From UBA940 sp031548515 (GTDB lineage Bacteria; Bacteroidota; Bacteroidia; Bacteroidales; Rikenellaceae), in NCBI GenBank assembly GCA_031548515.1, contig JAVBRB010000016.1, positions 1-22,963 of the forward strand: 22,963 nucleotides of DNA, written 5' to 3'. The translations under genes and the position numbers were made by a program. This document shows, piece by piece, positions 22,129-22,963 of this stretch. Numbering within the stretch: the first letter of the stretch is position 1; every line of letters starts with the position of its first letter. The notes beneath the pieces are model-generated. The model saw nothing but the letters and a program-made list of their open reading frames with translations. It was not told where the DNA came from and searched no databases.

Positions 22129-22234
22129 TCCGGCACAAATATATTGAAAGCCGGGTGCAAAACCAAACTTATTTGAACTTTGCAAAGGCCCGCCATATGT
22201 TCCACAAATATATGAATAAATTCAAATGGATTTA

Positions 22235-22466
22235 ATTAACGTGAGTTCGGGATAAGAAAAACATTCTATCTCGTTGGTTTTATGTTTGTTGGTTTTGTTT
22301 TTTCTTATCCCGTACACACGCTAGCGGCATTGTGCCGCGATCTTGTGTCGATCACCCCTCCCAACCCCTTCCCTATGGTTGGTGGAGGCTCTTGTAGCGA
22401 CCGCAGCCGCTCCCCGGAGGTTGTGAGTCCGGTATTGCGCTTCGCTTATCCAGAACTCACATTAAT
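22235..22466. mobile_element. MITE-like element with 22-bp terminal inverted repeats
   Basis: ATTAACGTGAGTTCGGGATAAG (22235-22256, given here in two parts: ATTAACGTGAG and TTCGGGATAAG) pairs with 22445-22466 at 20 of 22 positions. Inside, a third copy in inverse orientation (22304-22324) matches the left end at 17 of 21 and forms with it a perfect 14-bp stem (22248-22261 with 22299-22312). The intervening DNA has no transposase gene but does have further hairpins (GCGGCA/TGCCGC at 22324-22338; CAACC/GGTTG at 22362-22381). Size, terminal repeats and lack of coding capacity fit a nonautonomous element. TTAA is present at both ends and may be a target duplication or simply part of the repeat. 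Confidence 0.55.
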
Positions 22467-22699
22467 CAATGTCGATACATTAGAGTGTATCATTGTCTTA
22501 AAATGCATATCTTTCAAGAGAGTCTCTGTCGGATTGCCTTTCTCTTCGCAGTTCGGGCAGACCCGGCCCCATTCATCTGCCCCTTATTACTTCGCAACCT
22601 CCGTATGCGCTTCAAACAACCGAAAAACGACAGTGACCGGAACAGACTTGGGTTGCATATGCCGGACGGGCGGAAAGCGAGGCAAAACCGAACTAAATT
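22467..22699. other. Unassigned sequence before the tRNA promoter
   Basis: About 230 bp between the MITE-like element and the tRNA-Leu promoter. Reading frames crossing it have no recognisable product, and one runs on through the tRNA gene. I see no strong hairpin or promoter box in it. Confidence 0.5.
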
Positions 22700-22730
22700 T
22701 TGGTAATCTCTCAACATTCACTATATTTGC
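22700..22730 (+). promoter_or_regulatory. Promoter of tRNA-Leu
   Basis: TTTG (22700-22703), exactly 19 bp, and TATATTTG (22723-22730) match the Bacteroidota promoter consensus perfectly. It ends 35 bp before the mature tRNA. Confidence 0.85.
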
Positions 22731-22765
22731 AATCCCGAAAGGGTTTCTACCGTGTTATTCTATGC

Positions 22766-22849
22766 GCCCGGATGGCGGAATCGGTAGACGCGTTGGTCTC
22801 AAACACCAATGGCCGCAAGGCTGTGCCGGTTCGATCCCGGCTCCGGGTA
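22766..22849 (+). tRNA. tRNA-Leu, anticodon CAA
   Basis: A class II tRNA with long variable arm. Acceptor GCCCGGA (22766-22772) pairs with TCCGGGT (22842-22848) with one G-T end pair, and the discriminator is A22849. The anticodon stem TTGGT/ACCAA (22793-22797, 22805-22809) encloses loop CTCAAAC with anticodon CAA at 22800-22802, reading UUG. The T-arm has GGTTCGATCCC. CCA is not encoded. It has its own promoter and terminator, so it is a single-gene unit. Confidence 0.96.
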
Positions 22850-22853
22850 CCTA

Positions 22854-22887
22854 AATCCCCTGCAGATCATCCTGCAGGGGATTCTTT
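22854..22887 (+). terminator. Rho-independent terminator of tRNA-Leu
   Basis: AATCCCCTGCAG (22854-22865), a six-base loop and CTGCAGGGGATT (22872-22883) form a perfect 12-bp stem, followed by CTTTATTATTTG. Confidence 0.9.
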
Positions 22888-22963
22888 ATTATTTGTCTGT
22901 ATTATGTCTTTTCTTCATCCTTTTCGTCTGAAGATAGATTTCCAAAAGATTTTCAGATTATTT

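Noticed and set aside
22235..22466. CRISPR-like array because of three similar 21-22-bp repeats
   Set aside because: The copies are in mixed orientation with unequal spacing (about 50 and 120 bp), so they are inverted repeats, not a CRISPR array; no cas genes are near.
22282..22854. Open frame of 190 codons on the plus strand
   Set aside because: It starts inside the loop of the inverted-repeat element and reads through the tRNA-Leu gene, so it cannot be a normal protein gene.

Overview
The window looks like chromosomal DNA of a Bacteroidota bacterium, probably order Bacteroidales. The evidence is a 16S rRNA 5' end of Bacteroidales type (a Rikenellaceae/Alistipes-like lineage is my guess, not proven), many promoters of the Bacteroidota form TTTG-N18..20-TAnnTTTG, and typical gene families (short HPF next to a XerC-like recombinase, a GH76 hydrolase, an EF-G2-like factor, TcdA). 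Coding DNA is moderately GC-rich and the gaps between genes are AT-rich.

Layout. 1-121: 5' end of a 16S rRNA gene on the minus strand, running out of the window, with two tandem promoters upstream (318-507). 629-4674 (+): a DAACS-type symporter, a secreted alpha/beta hydrolase, PrmA and a family 2 glycosyltransferase. 4835-8829 (+): one promoter followed by a nucleotide-sugar operon, ugd-rmlA-rmlC-rmlB, closed by a strong bidirectional terminator. It would supply UDP-glucuronate and dTDP-4-keto-rhamnose for surface polysaccharide; rmlD is not in the window. 8852-10033 (-): secreted GH76 protein. 10168-13096 (-): tatD-like, tcdA, xerC-like and hpf in that transcriptional order, with a 158-bp-period partial duplication in the hpf leader. 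13251-15308 (+): a quasi-palindromic promoter, then DUF2141 protein, six-helix membrane protein, winged-helix regulator and a lipoprotein-like gene without its signal peptide. 15342-15800: repeat-rich noncoding DNA. 15801-17957 (-): EF-G2-like paralog whose switch II histidine is serine. 18153-18781 (-): apparently frameshifted lipoprotein gene. 19051-19797 (+): EEP-family lipoprotein, converging on rlmH (19843-20313, -). 20431-21819 (-): short GH2-like protein without the usual catalytic glutamates. 21820-22765: gene-free, with a second copy of the 15.4-kb repeat (carrying the GH2-like gene's promoter) and a 232-bp MITE-like inverted-repeat element. 22766-22849 (+): tRNA-Leu(CAA) with its own promoter and terminator.

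I found no phage, toxin-antitoxin, CRISPR or obvious defence system. The most unusual content is noncoding or degenerate: the hpf leader duplication, the two repeat families, the quasi-palindromic promoter of the regulator operon, two damaged lipoprotein genes, and several enzymes or transporters with altered signature residues.
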